Shown here: in pieces, positions 48,884-58,604 of the stretch
Layout: each line of letters begins with the position of its first letter
Position numbering within the stretch: the first letter of the stretch is position 1
Source of the DNA: Oxalobacter aliiformigenes
GTDB lineage: Bacteria; Pseudomonadota; Gammaproteobacteria; Burkholderiales; Burkholderiaceae_D
Assembly (NCBI RefSeq): GCF_027116575.1
Contig: NZ_CP098252.1
Span: 496,001 to 560,000 of the forward strand
DNA length: 64,000 nucleotides
Direction: 5' to 3'
Program-made: the position numbers and the translations under genes
The notes under the pieces: generated by a model
What the model saw: only the letters and a program-made list of their open reading frames with translations
What the model was told of the DNA's origin: nothing
The model's database searches: none

Positions 48884-50194
48884 TCAAATCATACCGTTTC
48901 GTACACGTGGCGGATTCTTTGCAAAATATTTCTTGACGCCATTTAATATCGCGTTGGCGATATTTTCCTGATGGGCATCATTGTTCAGTTTGGCTTCTTC
49001 CTCGGGATTGGAAATAAAGGCTGTTTCAACCAGAATGCTGGGAATGTCCGGTGCCTTCAGTACAGCAAAAGCGGCTTGTTCGACAGAACCTTTGTGCAAA
49101 CGGTTGATTCCTCCCATTTCGTTTAAGACCGCATTTCCGAGTTTCATGCTGTTTTTGATTTGTGCCGTGGTGGAGAGGTCCAGCAATACGCTGGCCAGCT
49201 GGCGGTCGTGTTTCTTGATATTGACGCCACCAATCAGATCAGCCGCGTTTTCACGTTTTGCCAGCCATCTGGCTGCGGTGGAAGAGGCTCCTTTTTCAGA
49301 CAGAACGAATACGGAAGAGCCGCGTGCAGTAGGTTGGACAAAAGCATCAGCGTGAATGGAAATGAACAGGTCAGCCTGAACAGCCCTGGCTTTATGGACG
49401 CGTGTACCCAGCGGAACAAAGAAATCGGCATTACGGGTCATGACGACTCGCATATTGGGTTGCTGTTCGATTTTCGCTTTCAGCCGTTTGCCAATGGCGA
49501 GAACGACGTCTTTCTCTTTGCTGCCTCTTGCCCCGATGGCACCGGAGTCTTCCCCGCCATGACCGGGATCGACCACAATGGTGACCATACGTTTCAGTTG
49601 CATTTTTCCTGCATCTTTCAGAGGTTCTTCTGAGAGAGCGGTTTTCCGGGAAGGCGCGTCTATGATGGATTTTTTCGGTGTACTTGCGACGACCTGGACA
49701 GGTTCCGGATCGTTTTTCCACTCACCTTTCATAATCAGTGCGGCAATCGGGTCGAGTGGTTCTTTCGGGTAAAGGTCGAGGACTAGACGGTGTTTGTATT
49801 TGTCGATGGGGACCAGCGAAAAAACTTGTGGATTGACGGCGGTTTTGAGATCGAAGACAAGCCGGACGGTTTTCGGGTTCAACTGGCCTACGCGGACTTG
49901 CTGGATATAAGGATCGTCCGGCTGGATTTTCGAGATCAGTTCTTTCAGAGTCGCATTCAGTTCGGTTCCGTCTACATCGACGACAAGCCTGTCCGGGTTG
50001 GCGAGCAGGAAATGTTTTGCATGGACATTGCCGTCGTGTTCCAGTGTGATGCGTGTATAGTCATCAGCCGGCCAGGCCCGCACCGCGACAATGTTGCCTG
50101 CCATGACTGGCAGGGTTCCCGTCAGCAGCACGGTGATGAATGCAATCAGGGCAAGAACTGATCGCCCGAATTTGTAAAATGCGTGTTCCATCAT
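48884..50194 (-). CDS. amiC: N-acetylmuramoyl-L-alanine amidase AmiC
   Basis: Periplasmic zinc amidase of 436 residues that splits septal peptidoglycan during daughter-cell separation. A signal peptide (LALIAFITVLLTGTLPVMA) precedes an AMIN targeting domain (about residues 30-130: VRAWPADDYTRITLEHDG) and the amidase_3 domain with zinc ligands in VDPGHGGEDSGA (His), KEKDVVLAIG (Glu) and SIHADAF (His), and the catalytic Glu in ILVETAFISNPEE. The start may be either ATG of the pair at 50194/50191. It lies 4 bp after tsaE. Confidence 0.94.
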   Translation of the reverse strand: MMEHAFYKFGRSVLALIAFITVLLTGTLPVMAGNIVAVRAWPADDYTRITLEHDGNVHAKHFLLANPDRLVVDVDGTELNATLKELISKIQPDDPYIQQVRVGQLNPKTVRLVFDLKTAVNPQVFSLVPIDKYKHRLVLDLYPKEPLDPIAALIMKGEWKNDPEPVQVVASTPKKSIIDAPSRKTALSEEPLKDAGKMQLKRMVTIVVDPGHGGEDSGAIGARGSKEKDVVLAIGKRLKAKIEQQPNMRVVMTRNADFFVPLGTRVHKARAVQADLFISIHADAFVQPTARGSSVFVLSEKGASSTAARWLAKRENAADLIGGVNIKKHDRQLASVLLDLSTTAQIKNSMKLGNAVLNEMGGINRLHKGSVEQAAFAVLKAPDIPSILVETAFISNPEEEAKLNNDAHQENIANAILNGVKKYFAKNPPRVRNGMI

Positions 50195-50198
50195 TGAC

Positions 50199-50684
50199 TC
50201 ATGAGTGAGATGTGTAATGCAGATTTTCAAGGCAGTGTCTGCCCTTGTCGGATGATGCTGTCAGGCTGACGGTACGACCGTCTCCTTTGACTTCAAGCGA
50301 AATGGCCAGATCGGGAGGAGGAAGTTCGGTGTCGGCTTTTTCAGCCCATTCGACGATGCAAATACTGTTTTTGTTGAAATACTCCCTGAATCCGGCTTCC
50401 AGAAATTCTTCCGCAGAACTCATCCGGTACAGATCGAAATGAAAAAGATCGACTGGATGCCCGTTCAATTCGATAACGTAAGGTTCTACCAGTGTGTAAG
50501 TCGGACTTTTGACTTTTCCGGCATGACCTGCTGCCTTGAGCATGGCACGGGTCAGCGTCGTTTTTCCGGTGCCGAGATCGCCATGCAGATATATTCTGAG
50601 TCCGCCCGACAATGCACGTGCAAGTGATTCACCCAGTGCACGGGTGTCGGTTTCGTCGTTCAAATAATACGTTTTCTGCGGCAT
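50199..50684 (-). CDS. tsaE: tRNA threonylcarbamoyladenosine biosynthesis ATPase TsaE
   Basis: ATPase of 161 residues required for the t6A37 modification with TsaB, TsaC and TsaD. The P-loop YLHGDLGTGKTTLTRAML, the SPTYTLVEPY motif and HFDLYRMSSAEEFLEAGF are diagnostic. I chose ATG 50684 (MPQKTYYLNDETDTRAL); a TTG at 50714 is possible. It is divergent from queG and followed closely by amiC, a common order in Betaproteobacteria. Confidence 0.94.
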   Translation of the reverse strand: MPQKTYYLNDETDTRALGESLARALSGGLRIYLHGDLGTGKTTLTRAMLKAAGHAGKVKSPTYTLVEPYVIELNGHPVDLFHFDLYRMSSAEEFLEAGFREYFNKNSICIVEWAEKADTELPPPDLAISLEVKGDGRTVSLTASSDKGRHCLENLHYTSHS

Positions 50685-50794
50685 GGTCAAAACAGTTTTA
50701 ATCGCTATTTGCAATTGATTGTTATGTTACAGAACGATTCAACATATAGTATCAATAAACATTCCGTTTTGGACAATATCTTTTGTTGTTTTTG

Positions 50795-51883
50795 ATGAAA
50801 TTTGATCGGCAATTGACTGATTTTGTTTTGAAAATGAAAATCTGGGCATCAGAGCTCGGATTTTCCGGCTTGCGTATAACCGATATTCGCCTTTCTGGTG
50901 AGGAAGAACGGTTGCAACAGTGGCTCGCCCGTGGTTTTCATGGAGAAATGCATTATATGGCTGCGCATGGTCTCAAAAGATGCCGGCCCGACGAATTGTT
51001 GCCGGGAACGCTGAGAGTGGTTTCCGTTCGCATGAATTATATTCCGGGTATACCGGATATCTGTTTGAAAGAGGAAATGTTCCGGAAGGACGATCCGCTC
51101 CAGGCCAGGATTTCGTTTTATGCCCGAGGGCGGGATTATCATCGTGTAATAAGGTCACGGCTTGCCAGACTTGCCGGGAAAATGCAGGAATCAATCGGTC
51201 CTTTCCGTTATCGTGTATTTACGGATTCGGCTCCGGTCATGGAAGTGGCACTGGCCCGGAAAGCGGGTATGGGATGGCAGGGCAAAAACAACTTGTTGCT
51301 GTGCAGGCAGGGTGGTTCGTTTTTCTTTCTTGGCGAGATGCTGGTCGATCTTCCGCTGCCTGTCGATCCTGAAGAAAAATCGCATTGCGGCAATTGCGAG
51401 CGCTGTTTTCGTCATTGTCCGACAAATGCCATTGTTGAACCTAACCTTGTTGATGCCCGCCGGTGCATTTCCTATCTGACGATTGAATTGAAGGGGGCGA
51501 TACCTGTTGAATTGCGGCCTTTGATAGGCAACCGGATCTACGGTTGTGACGACTGTCAGCTGGTATGTCCGTGGAACAGGTTTGCGGAAAGGGCGAAGAT
51601 ATCCGATTTCAATGTCCGTCACGGTTTTGACCGTTCCGGGTTGTTGGATCTGTTTTCATGGACTGAGACGGAATTTCATGAAAAAACGGAAGGCAGTGCC
51701 ATCCGGCGTATCGGATACGATCGCTGGATCCGCAATATTGCAGTCGCTTTGGGAAATGCATTGCGCGATATGGAAAATGAATCGGTCAGAGATGCTATTG
51801 TTCATGCATTGAATGAAAAGAAAAGTACGGTATCCGAAATGGTGGATGAACATATCGTCTGGGCATTGCATCAGGGGAGCTGA
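50795..51883 (+). CDS. queG: Epoxyqueuosine reductase QueG
   Basis: Cobalamin-dependent iron-sulfur enzyme of 362 residues, performing the last step of queuosine synthesis in tRNA. Two [4Fe-4S] cluster motifs are visible: CGNCERCFRHCPTNAI and CDDCQLVCPWNRF. The N-terminal region includes WLARGFHGEMHYMAAH. It leads a + strand group with the alkyltransferase-like gene and xerD. Confidence 0.95.
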   Translation: MKFDRQLTDFVLKMKIWASELGFSGLRITDIRLSGEEERLQQWLARGFHGEMHYMAAHGLKRCRPDELLPGTLRVVSVRMNYIPGIPDICLKEEMFRKDDPLQARISFYARGRDYHRVIRSRLARLAGKMQESIGPFRYRVFTDSAPVMEVALARKAGMGWQGKNNLLLCRQGGSFFFLGEMLVDLPLPVDPEEKSHCGNCERCFRHCPTNAIVEPNLVDARRCISYLTIELKGAIPVELRPLIGNRIYGCDDCQLVCPWNRFAERAKISDFNVRHGFDRSGLLDLFSWTETEFHEKTEGSAIRRIGYDRWIRNIAVALGNALRDMENESVRDAIVHALNEKKSTVSEMVDEHIVWALHQGS

Positions 51884-51961
51884 TATGGTTCGGGATATCG
51901 TCATTAAAAACGATGGAAGAAATATAATTCTGTTCTGGGCATTTTTTCGGAAAGGCTGTAT

Positions 51962-52456
51962 ATGAAGGTTTTGACACCTGACAGATGTGACGCCATTATC
52001 AGAACATCTTTTGGTTCGATCGGGGTGGCCGTCGAGGAAAACGAGGTGGCCGCTATCCGGATTTTTCCGGATCTGTTTGTTGAGAAAATGCCAAGAGACG
52101 ATCTGTCTGCCGAGGCGGTCAGACAGATCGGATATTATCTGGAGCATCCCGGTACTTGTCTTGACTTGCCTGTCAAAAAGACGGGGAGCGAAACTTGTCG
52201 CCGGATCTGGGAGGCCATGATGTCGATCCCCAGCGGGGAAGTTCGCACTTATGGAGAACTGGGCAGTCTTTTGCGTTTGTCACCCGCAGCGATCAGCCTG
52301 GCATGTCAGGAAAATCCGTTGTCGCTGTATATACCGAGTCATCGTGTGATCGCCATCACCGGATCACAGGGGCCGGTTGGTGAGGGCGATCCGGAACATC
52401 CCGATATCAGGATAAAATACTGGTTACTGAAACATGAAGGTTTTTTGCGTGCATGA
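51962..52456 (+). CDS. MGMT-family alkyltransferase-like (Atl) protein lacking the catalytic Cys
   Basis: Protein of 164 residues with the DNA-binding/active-site domain of O6-alkylguanine-DNA methyltransferases: IPSGEVRTYGELGSLL, ENPLSLYIPSHRVIAITGS and KYWLLKHEGF. In active enzymes the core is PCHRV; here residue 126 is Ser (AGT at 52337-52339, one base from TGT). The arginine-finger region, usually AARAV, reads AAISL. So it should not repair by alkyl transfer. It may act as an Atl-type lesion sensor or be decaying. Its stop overlaps the xerD start (ATGA). Some relatives in this queG-xerD position have an intact Cys. Confidence 0.85.
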   Translation: MKVLTPDRCDAIIRTSFGSIGVAVEENEVAAIRIFPDLFVEKMPRDDLSAEAVRQIGYYLEHPGTCLDLPVKKTGSETCRRIWEAMMSIPSGEVRTYGELGSLLRLSPAAISLACQENPLSLYIPSHRVIAITGSQGPVGEGDPEHPDIRIKYWLLKHEGFLRA

Positions 52457-53403
52457 TGACAAGAGAGCATGTCAGCCTGTCACCGGAAAACCAGGTGCTG
52501 GTCGATGAATTTTGCGATACGGTCTGGCTGGAGGACGGCTTGTCCCGCAATACACTGGATGCCTACCGTCGCGATATGCATTTGTTTGCCCAGTGGCTGG
52601 AAAAGGAATGGGCCGGTACCGGGCTGCTGGATATCACTCACGATCACCTGAATCGTTATTTTCTGGCCCGTCATGCCGAATCCAAGGCGACATCGGCGAA
52701 CCGTCGTTTGACTGTTTTCAAGCGTTTTTACCGGTTGCAGGTCCGGATGGGGCGTCTGGCTCTGAATCCTTGCCAGAAAATGCATGCCGCAAAGCAGCCC
52801 GCCCGCTTTCCGCATGCCTTGTCGGAAGCGCAGGTCGAATCCCTGCTTGAAGCTCCGGATGTAGGCAAACCGTTGGGGATGCGTGACAGGACCATGATAG
52901 AACTGATGTATGCCAGCGGGTTGCGGGTGTCGGAACTGGTTGGCATCAAGCTGGTCGAAGTGGGAATGAATGAAGGCGTTCTGCGTATTCTGGGCAAAGG
53001 GAGCAAAACAAGACTGGTTCCATTTGGTGAAGAAGCGCGCCATTGGATTGAACGTTATCTGCAGGACAGCCGCCCGCTTATTCTTTCCGGAAAAATATCC
53101 GATCATCTTTTTGTCACGGCAAGAGGAACTGCCATGACCCGCCAGATGTTCTGGACACTTATCAGGAAATATGCCTTGCAGTCGGGGATTCATGAGCCTC
53201 TTTCACCTCATACATTGAGACATGCCTTCGCGACACATCTTCTGAATCACGGAGCGGATTTGCGGGTCGTTCAATTGTTGCTCGGTCACTCGGATATTTC
53301 AACGACCCAGATTTATACTCATGTGGCGCGACAGCGGCTTAAACAACTGCATGCGGCGCATCATCCCCGTGGGAGTGTTTGCATCGAAGACGAAAAGAGC
53401 TGA
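52453..53403 (+). CDS. xerD: Site-specific tyrosine recombinase XerD
   Basis: Recombinase of 316 residues that resolves chromosome dimers at dif with XerC. N-terminal SAM-like domain (ENQVLVDEFCDTVWLEDGLSRNTL) and a catalytic domain with Arg in YASGLRVSELVG, the HxxR box SPHTLRHAFATHLLNHGADL and the GHSDISTTQIYTHV tyrosine segment. It overlaps the upstream gene by 4 bp. It is the housekeeping enzyme, not an integron or phage integrase. Confidence 0.95.
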   Translation: MMTREHVSLSPENQVLVDEFCDTVWLEDGLSRNTLDAYRRDMHLFAQWLEKEWAGTGLLDITHDHLNRYFLARHAESKATSANRRLTVFKRFYRLQVRMGRLALNPCQKMHAAKQPARFPHALSEAQVESLLEAPDVGKPLGMRDRTMIELMYASGLRVSELVGIKLVEVGMNEGVLRILGKGSKTRLVPFGEEARHWIERYLQDSRPLILSGKISDHLFVTARGTAMTRQMFWTLIRKYALQSGIHEPLSPHTLRHAFATHLLNHGADLRVVQLLLGHSDISTTQIYTHVARQRLKQLHAAHHPRGSVCIEDEKS

Positions 53404-53431
53404 AGGGATTCTGACGGAATCTTGTCGGTTT

Positions 53432-54397
53432 TTATCTCAGTTCTATTGTCACTACGGCAAGGTTGTGGTCCGATAATTCCGGCCTGTCCGGATTGCCTTC
53501 GTTTTGCAGGTAGATCATGTTTTTGACACGACCGGTCAAATATCCTGATGTTTCCGTGAATTCTTCCGATACGAAGATATGATCGATCCGCGGTGTTCCA
53601 TCCGCTTCCATAAAGCGGGCGATTTCCCCGTTACGGGTTTCCGGTTCGGTCTGGATATCGAAACAATCGTAAAGCCTGTAAAAAGGCGAAAGCGAGTGAT
53701 CGCTTTCGTGTTCCTCTCCTGTGATGATACAGGTCGAGACTGCCTGGGAAAAGTCGTTGAAATCGCCAAGAATGGCCACGGGCAATGCATTGTCCTGTCT
53801 GAATTCCGATACCAGTGTCCGGACTCCAAGCGCGTCGGCCGCACGTCTCATCAGTGAGCGCAGCGCCGCCAGGCCGTACTGGTATGGATCCGGTTTGGCG
53901 GTGAAGCGGATGAAATCGGGACGTTTTGATTTCAGATGGACGACGTAAATATTCAGGATCTGCCCATTGGGAAGCAAAACAGGGGCTTCGAGAACTGGAC
54001 GGGAAAACTGATTGATGACGGTATCGGTAATCGGCAGGGTGATCTGGAATTTTTTCGGAAAATTCCTGTGTGTTTGAGGTGATCCTGCCAGAGGGAAGCG
54101 GGTTAACAGGGCTACCTGAGGTTTGAGAATGGCTGGGGGATTGTTCTGGTCAAAACAGATCAGGGTAGCATGGCGATATCGCTGCGTTTTTGCCATGACG
54201 TCGCTTAACGCCTTTTTGGAAAATATTTCCTGAAATCCGATGATATCCGCATCACAGAGGTCAATCCGTTGGGCAATCCATGTCGTTTTCGCCTGATATT
54301 CTTCCTGTGTGTAAGCGGGAAGGTCATCGTAATAGGCAATTTCTGGCAAGACCAGATTGCGGACGTTGAAGGTCGCGAGTCGAATTTCCTGCTGCAT
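53432..54397 (-). CDS. Endonuclease/exonuclease/phosphatase family protein
   Basis: EEP-fold metal-dependent hydrolase of 321 residues without signal peptide. Motifs: ATFNVRNL (Asn), DIIGFQEIF (metal Glu), AILGDFNDFSQAV (Asp/Asn) and RPELSDHNLAVVTIEL (Asp-His). Members include nucleases and phosphodiesterases; the true substrate cannot be told. It is convergent with xerD and has an AAAGGG ribosome site. Confidence 0.88.
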   Translation of the reverse strand: MQQEIRLATFNVRNLVLPEIAYYDDLPAYTQEEYQAKTTWIAQRIDLCDADIIGFQEIFSKKALSDVMAKTQRYRHATLICFDQNNPPAILKPQVALLTRFPLAGSPQTHRNFPKKFQITLPITDTVINQFSRPVLEAPVLLPNGQILNIYVVHLKSKRPDFIRFTAKPDPYQYGLAALRSLMRRAADALGVRTLVSEFRQDNALPVAILGDFNDFSQAVSTCIITGEEHESDHSLSPFYRLYDCFDIQTEPETRNGEIARFMEADGTPRIDHIFVSEEFTETSGYLTGRVKNMIYLQNEGNPDRPELSDHNLAVVTIELR

Positions 54398-54529
54398 ATT
54401 TTCCCTTTCGCCACTACAATGCAGTCATAGGTATTTCTGTTTTGTTATCTTAACAAACGCTACGGTTATTTTTGATGCTATTGCAACGGTGTTCTTGTTC
54501 TGTCGCAAGAAAACCATAATATAAATTAT

Positions 54530-55141
54530 ATGTATACGGTTTTATTCGTCATCGCAGCTTATCTTCTTGGATCCATTTCATTTGCTCTTGTCAGCAGCAG
54601 GCTTTTCGGGTTGGCAGACCCGCGAACATATGGTTCGAAAAATCCGGGGGCGACCAATGTCTTGCGCAGTGGCAATAAACTGGCGGCTTTGCTGACACTG
54701 GTCGGCGATGCCGCCAAGGGCTGGTTGGCGGTCTGGCTGGCTTTTCTTTACGGCGGGCAATTTCAGGTGGGACAGACCGGAATTGCATGTGTCTGTATCG
54801 CTGTCTTTCTGGGACATCTTTTTCCGGTTTTTGCCCGATTCAGGGGAGGAAAAGGTGTGGCGACGGCTCTGGGTGTTTTGCTGGGTATCAGTCCGTTGCT
54901 CGGACTGGCGGTGCTGGCAACCTGGTTATGTGTCGCGTTGTTGACACGCTATTCCTCGTTGTCTGCACTGGTTTCTGCCGTTCTGGCACCGATTTACTAT
55001 GGTCTGTTATACGGTTTCAATCTGTATTTTGCGGCGATTGTGGTTATCAGCGCTTTTTTGATCGGCCGACATCGGCAAAATATCGGTAATTTGTTGTCCG
55101 GCAAGGAAAGCAAGATCGGCAGCAAGAAAAAAGCGGGGTGA
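54530..55141 (+). CDS. plsY: Acyl-phosphate glycerol-3-phosphate acyltransferase PlsY
   Basis: Membrane enzyme of 203 residues making lysophosphatidic acid from acyl-phosphate. Five or more membrane helices and the three PlsY motifs are visible: [38 protein letters not shown] and [20 protein letters not shown]. It ends 6 bp before the convergent response regulator. Confidence 0.96.
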   Translation: MYTVLFVIAAYLLGSISFALVSSRLFGLADPRTYGSKNPGATNVLRSGNKLAALLTLVGDAAKGWLAVWLAFLYGGQFQVGQTGIACVCIAVFLGHLFPVFARFRGGKGVATALGVLLGISPLLGLAVLATWLCVALLTRYSSLSALVSAVLAPIYYGLLYGFNLYFAAIVVISAFLIGRHRQNIGNLLSGKESKIGSKKKAG

Positions 55142-55146
55142 TCGCC

Positions 55147-55791
55147 TTATTTTTCGAAGGGGGCCAGGAGATGATGGGCGAGGGCATACTGGACGATTTC
55201 CGCCAGAGAGTGCATGCCCATCTTATGGAAAATGCGGGATTTGTGAGTGCTTACTGTCTTGACGCTCAAATGAAGCTGGGTGCCGATTTCCGTGATGGTT
55301 TTGCCTTTGGCCAGCAGGTTGAAAATCTCGAATTCCCTGTTCGACAATTGCTGGTGAGGCAATTCCTTTTCGGGCGCCATAATGTTCATAGCAAGCTGTT
55401 CTGCCACTTCCATACTGATGTAGGGGCGGCCTGAAGCGATGCGCTGAATGGCGGTAACCAGCTGGGCTCCGGCACTTTCCTTGGTCAGATAGCCTTGCGC
55501 TCCGGCGCGGATCGAACGGACAGCATACTGTTCTTCTTCATACATGGTCAGCACCAGAATGGGCAAGGAGGGGGCTTCCGTCCGGATTTGGCGGATCAGG
55601 TCGATTCCGCTGCGTCCCGGCATGGAAAGATCCATAAGCAGCAGGTCGAATCCACCTTTTCGGACCTGTTCCAGAACACTGAATCCGTCAATAGCCTCAC
55701 CGACGACTGTTATTTCGTCATCGCCTTCCAGAATGCGTTTCAGTCCTTCACGCATTAATGTGTGGTCGTCTGCAATTACTATTCTGATCAT
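55147..55791 (-). CDS. NarL/UhpA-type response regulator
   Basis: Two-domain transcription regulator of 214 residues. The receiver domain has acidic pair in IVIADDHTLMREGL, phospho-Asp in LLLMDLSMPGRSG and the Lys in QGYLTKES. A LuxR-type HTH follows (LSNREFEIFNLLAKGKTITEIGTQLHLSVKTVSTHK). No sensor kinase is adjacent, so it is an orphan regulator whose signal is unknown. Start at 55791 (MIRIVIADD); longer upstream frame is not conserved. Confidence 0.93.
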   Translation of the reverse strand: MIRIVIADDHTLMREGLKRILEGDDEITVVGEAIDGFSVLEQVRKGGFDLLLMDLSMPGRSGIDLIRQIRTEAPSLPILVLTMYEEEQYAVRSIRAGAQGYLTKESAGAQLVTAIQRIASGRPYISMEVAEQLAMNIMAPEKELPHQQLSNREFEIFNLLAKGKTITEIGTQLHLSVKTVSTHKSRIFHKMGMHSLAEIVQYALAHHLLAPFEK

Positions 55792-55936
55792 GGATGATCC
55801 GGAAACCATTAAATGAAAGATGCCGGTACAAGGTGTCCTGCAAGCGTGTTGGCACATCAAAGAGAGTCGATGGTGATGCACTATACAACGCTTTGTCGCG
55901 GTAAAATGTAGCTTACTCGTTTTTTATATACAAGTC

Positions 55937-57694
55937 ATGAACGCCGATAACAAAAACAGCAATTTATCCCCATCTTCCAATTTTTTACGGGCCATTATCG
56001 AATCGGATAATGAAAAAGGAACGTATCAGCGTCCCGGTATGCCCAAAGTCATCACACGTTTTCCGCCGGAACCGAATGGCTATCTCCATATCGGCCATGC
56101 CAAGTCGATCTGTCTGAATTTCGGCCTGGCAAGAGATTATGATGGCCGTTGTCATTTGCGTTTCGACGATACCAATCCGACGAAGGAAGACCAGGAATTT
56201 GTCGATACGATCAAGGACAGTGTCCAGTGGCTCGGGTTTTCCTGGGAACAGGGGGGAACGGCGTACGTGCACTATGCCAGCGATTATTTCGATACGCTCT
56301 ACCTGATGGCGGAGTATCTTGTCGAGGCGGGTCATGCGTATGTCGATAGCCAGACGCCGGAAGAAATTGCGAAAAACCGGGGCAGTTTCTCCGAGCCGGG
56401 AAAAAATTCCCCTTATCGTGAACGTCCGGCATCCGAATCGCTCGATCTTTTCCGGAGGATGAAAGCGGGTGAATTTCCCGATGGAGCGCATGTCCTGCGG
56501 GCCAAAATCGATATGGCGTCACCCAATATGAACATGCGCGATCCGGTTATTTACCGGATTCGTCATGCCCATCATCACAGAACGGGTGACAAATGGAATA
56601 TTTATCCGATGTACGATTATACGCATCCGATTTCCGATGCACTGGAAAACATCACTCATTCGATCTGTACGCTGGAATTCCAGGATCATCGTCCTTTCTA
56701 TGACTGGATTCTTGAACGGCTCACGGAAACGACGACGTTACCGGACGGTCGTGTAATCGGAGGGTTTTTGCAGAAACCGTTACCTCACCAGTATGAATTT
56801 GCGCGGCTGAACCTGACCTATACCATAACCAGCAAGCGGAAACTGTTGCAACTGGTGGAAGAAAAAATCGTGGATGGCTGGGACGATCCGCGGATGCCGA
56901 CGATCGTCGGTATCCGTCGCCGGGGCTACACGCCTGAATCCATCCAGCTTTTCTGTGAACGGATCGGAGTGGCCAAAGCCGATGGCTGGATCGACATGGG
57001 TACGCTGGAAGGCAGTTTGAGGGATGATCTCGACCCCAAGGCGCCCAGGGCCGCTGCTGTTTTGCATCCGGTAAAGCTGATTATCGATAATTTCCCGGAA
57101 CATCTGCAGGAAGAATGTACATCTCCGGTTCATCCTCATTATCCTGAACGGGGAGTGCGCCGTTTCCCGATCACGAAGGAGTTGTGGATAGAACGCGAGG
57201 ATTTCATGATTGATCCCGTGAAAGGGTATTTCCGGCTATTCCCTGGCAATCGTGTCCGGCTTCGTTACGGTTATGTCGTTGAATGTACCGGTTACGATAT
57301 GGATGATGCCGGCAATGTCACGGCCGTACATTGCAATTATTTCCCGGACAGCAAAAGCGGAACGGACGGCAGTACGGCCTATAAGGTAAAAGGCAACATT
57401 CACTGGGTCAGTTGCGAACATGCAATAAAGGCCGAGGTTCGCCTTTACGACCGGCTGTTTGCCGATCCGGCTCCGGATGCCAATAACAAGGATTTCAGGC
57501 TGGCCCTGAACCCGAATTCGAAGGAAGTGGTTGACGCTTATCTTGAACCGGGCCTTGCCGTGGCCCGGCCCGGAGACATTTATCAGTTTGAACGGCATGG
57601 ATATTTTGTCGCCGATATCAAGGATTCCCGTCCGGGCAAGCCGGTATTCAATCGTGCGGTAACACTTCGCGATTCATGGGGAAAAAAGAAGTGA
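55937..57694 (+). CDS. glnS: Glutaminyl-tRNA synthetase
   Basis: Class I aminoacyl-tRNA synthetase of 585 residues. TRFPPEPNGYLHIGHAKSICLNF is the HIGH signature, FDDTNPTKE follows, and ITSKRKLLQLVEEK is the KMSKS-equivalent. The C-terminal anticodon-binding beta-barrels are complete. A bidirectional terminator follows. Confidence 0.97.
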   Translation: MNADNKNSNLSPSSNFLRAIIESDNEKGTYQRPGMPKVITRFPPEPNGYLHIGHAKSICLNFGLARDYDGRCHLRFDDTNPTKEDQEFVDTIKDSVQWLGFSWEQGGTAYVHYASDYFDTLYLMAEYLVEAGHAYVDSQTPEEIAKNRGSFSEPGKNSPYRERPASESLDLFRRMKAGEFPDGAHVLRAKIDMASPNMNMRDPVIYRIRHAHHHRTGDKWNIYPMYDYTHPISDALENITHSICTLEFQDHRPFYDWILERLTETTTLPDGRVIGGFLQKPLPHQYEFARLNLTYTITSKRKLLQLVEEKIVDGWDDPRMPTIVGIRRRGYTPESIQLFCERIGVAKADGWIDMGTLEGSLRDDLDPKAPRAAAVLHPVKLIIDNFPEHLQEECTSPVHPHYPERGVRRFPITKELWIEREDFMIDPVKGYFRLFPGNRVRLRYGYVVECTGYDMDDAGNVTAVHCNYFPDSKSGTDGSTAYKVKGNIHWVSCEHAIKAEVRLYDRLFADPAPDANNKDFRLALNPNSKEVVDAYLEPGLAVARPGDIYQFERHGYFVADIKDSRPGKPVFNRAVTLRDSWGKKK

Positions 57695-57710
57695 TGTTCC
57701 TGATAGCCTG

Positions 57711-57753
57711 ATTCCATGAAAAACGCGCCTTGACAGCGCGTTTTTCATGGAAT
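57711..57753. terminator. Bidirectional terminator between glnS and M48 peptidase gene
   Basis: Perfect 18-bp stem (57711-57728 with 57736-57753) containing AAAAACGCGC/GCGCGTTTTT and a 7-nt loop, with A/T-runs on both sides, between convergent genes. Confidence 0.92.
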
Positions 57754-57761
57754 CGAAAAAA

Positions 57762-58604
57762 CTATTTCTTCCTTGAAGTAACCGTTTTGCCTTGTGTTTT
57801 TAATGCGACCTGATATAAAGGCATGACTTTGGGCAGTTCTGCCTGCAACCTTTCAATTCGTGAAGAATCGCTTGGATGTGTCGAAAGCAGTTCAGGTGTG
57901 GAACTTCCTCCCAGTTTTTCCATTTTCTTCCAGACATTGGTTGCCGCTTCGGGATTGTAACCGGCACGTGCCATCAATTCCATGCCCATAACGTCGGCTT
58001 CCGATTCCATGGTTCTCGAAAAAGGCAGTGTCAGAAACAGTTCGCCTGCTTTTCCAGCCAGTGACTGTTGTGTTGAACTGAATCCGGCCAGCGCTCCGGC
58101 GATGGACAGGGCCTGCTCTGTCGCTACCTGTTGGGAAATCTGTTCGCGGCTGTGTTCGCGAAGGGCATGGGCCATTTCATGGCCGATGACGGCAGCCAGT
58201 TCGTCATCGGTCAGGTTGAGTGAACGGATAATACCGCTGTAAACAGCGATTTTGCCTCCGGGCATACAGTAAGCGTTCACTTCCTTGCTGTCGATGACAT
58301 TGACTTCCCAGTTCCAGTTCAGGGCGTCCGGCCGGAATATGCCGACCTGGGCAATCAACCGTTTGGAAATCTTCTGGACCCGTTTTGTATCATTGGTGTT
58401 GGTGTTTAGGACCTTTGCGGAACGTGCCTTGCCCAGCGCCTGTTTGTAAGCGGTTGCCGCACTCTGATTGACTTTGTCGGAAGAAATCAGCAGAAACTGG
58501 CTTCGCGAGGAACCGGTCGCACCGCCAGCCGTCGTGCTCTGGCATCCTGTTATCAGAAGTACACCGGTTACGAGTGAAGTCAGTAAAAAAACAAGGTGTT
58601 TCAT
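57762..58604 (-). CDS. M48 family zinc metallopeptidase, predicted lipoprotein
   Basis: Periplasm-facing metalloprotease of 280 residues. The N-terminus has a lipobox (LVTGVLLITGC), so it is probably lipid-anchored. The zinc motif is in AVIGHEMAHALREHSRE (HExxH) and the third ligand in MESEADVMGMELMARAGY. Similar to LoiP/YggG, an outer membrane protease that assists envelope quality control. It lies downstream of its own ~230-bp upstream region with no other gene. Confidence 0.92.
   Translation of the reverse strand: MKHLVFLLTSLVTGVLLITGCQSTTAGGATGSSRSQFLLISSDKVNQSAATAYKQALGKARSAKVLNTNTNDTKRVQKISKRLIAQVGIFRPDALNWNWEVNVIDSKEVNAYCMPGGKIAVYSGIIRSLNLTDDELAAVIGHEMAHALREHSREQISQQVATEQALSIAGALAGFSSTQQSLAGKAGELFLTLPFSRTMESEADVMGMELMARAGYNPEAATNVWKKMEKLGGSSTPELLSTHPSDSSRIERLQAELPKVMPLYQVALKTQGKTVTSRKK

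Noticed and set aside
52453..53403. Phage or genomic-island integrase
   Set aside because: The protein and its context (queG to xerD) are those of the chromosomal XerD; no attachment repeats or phage genes are near.
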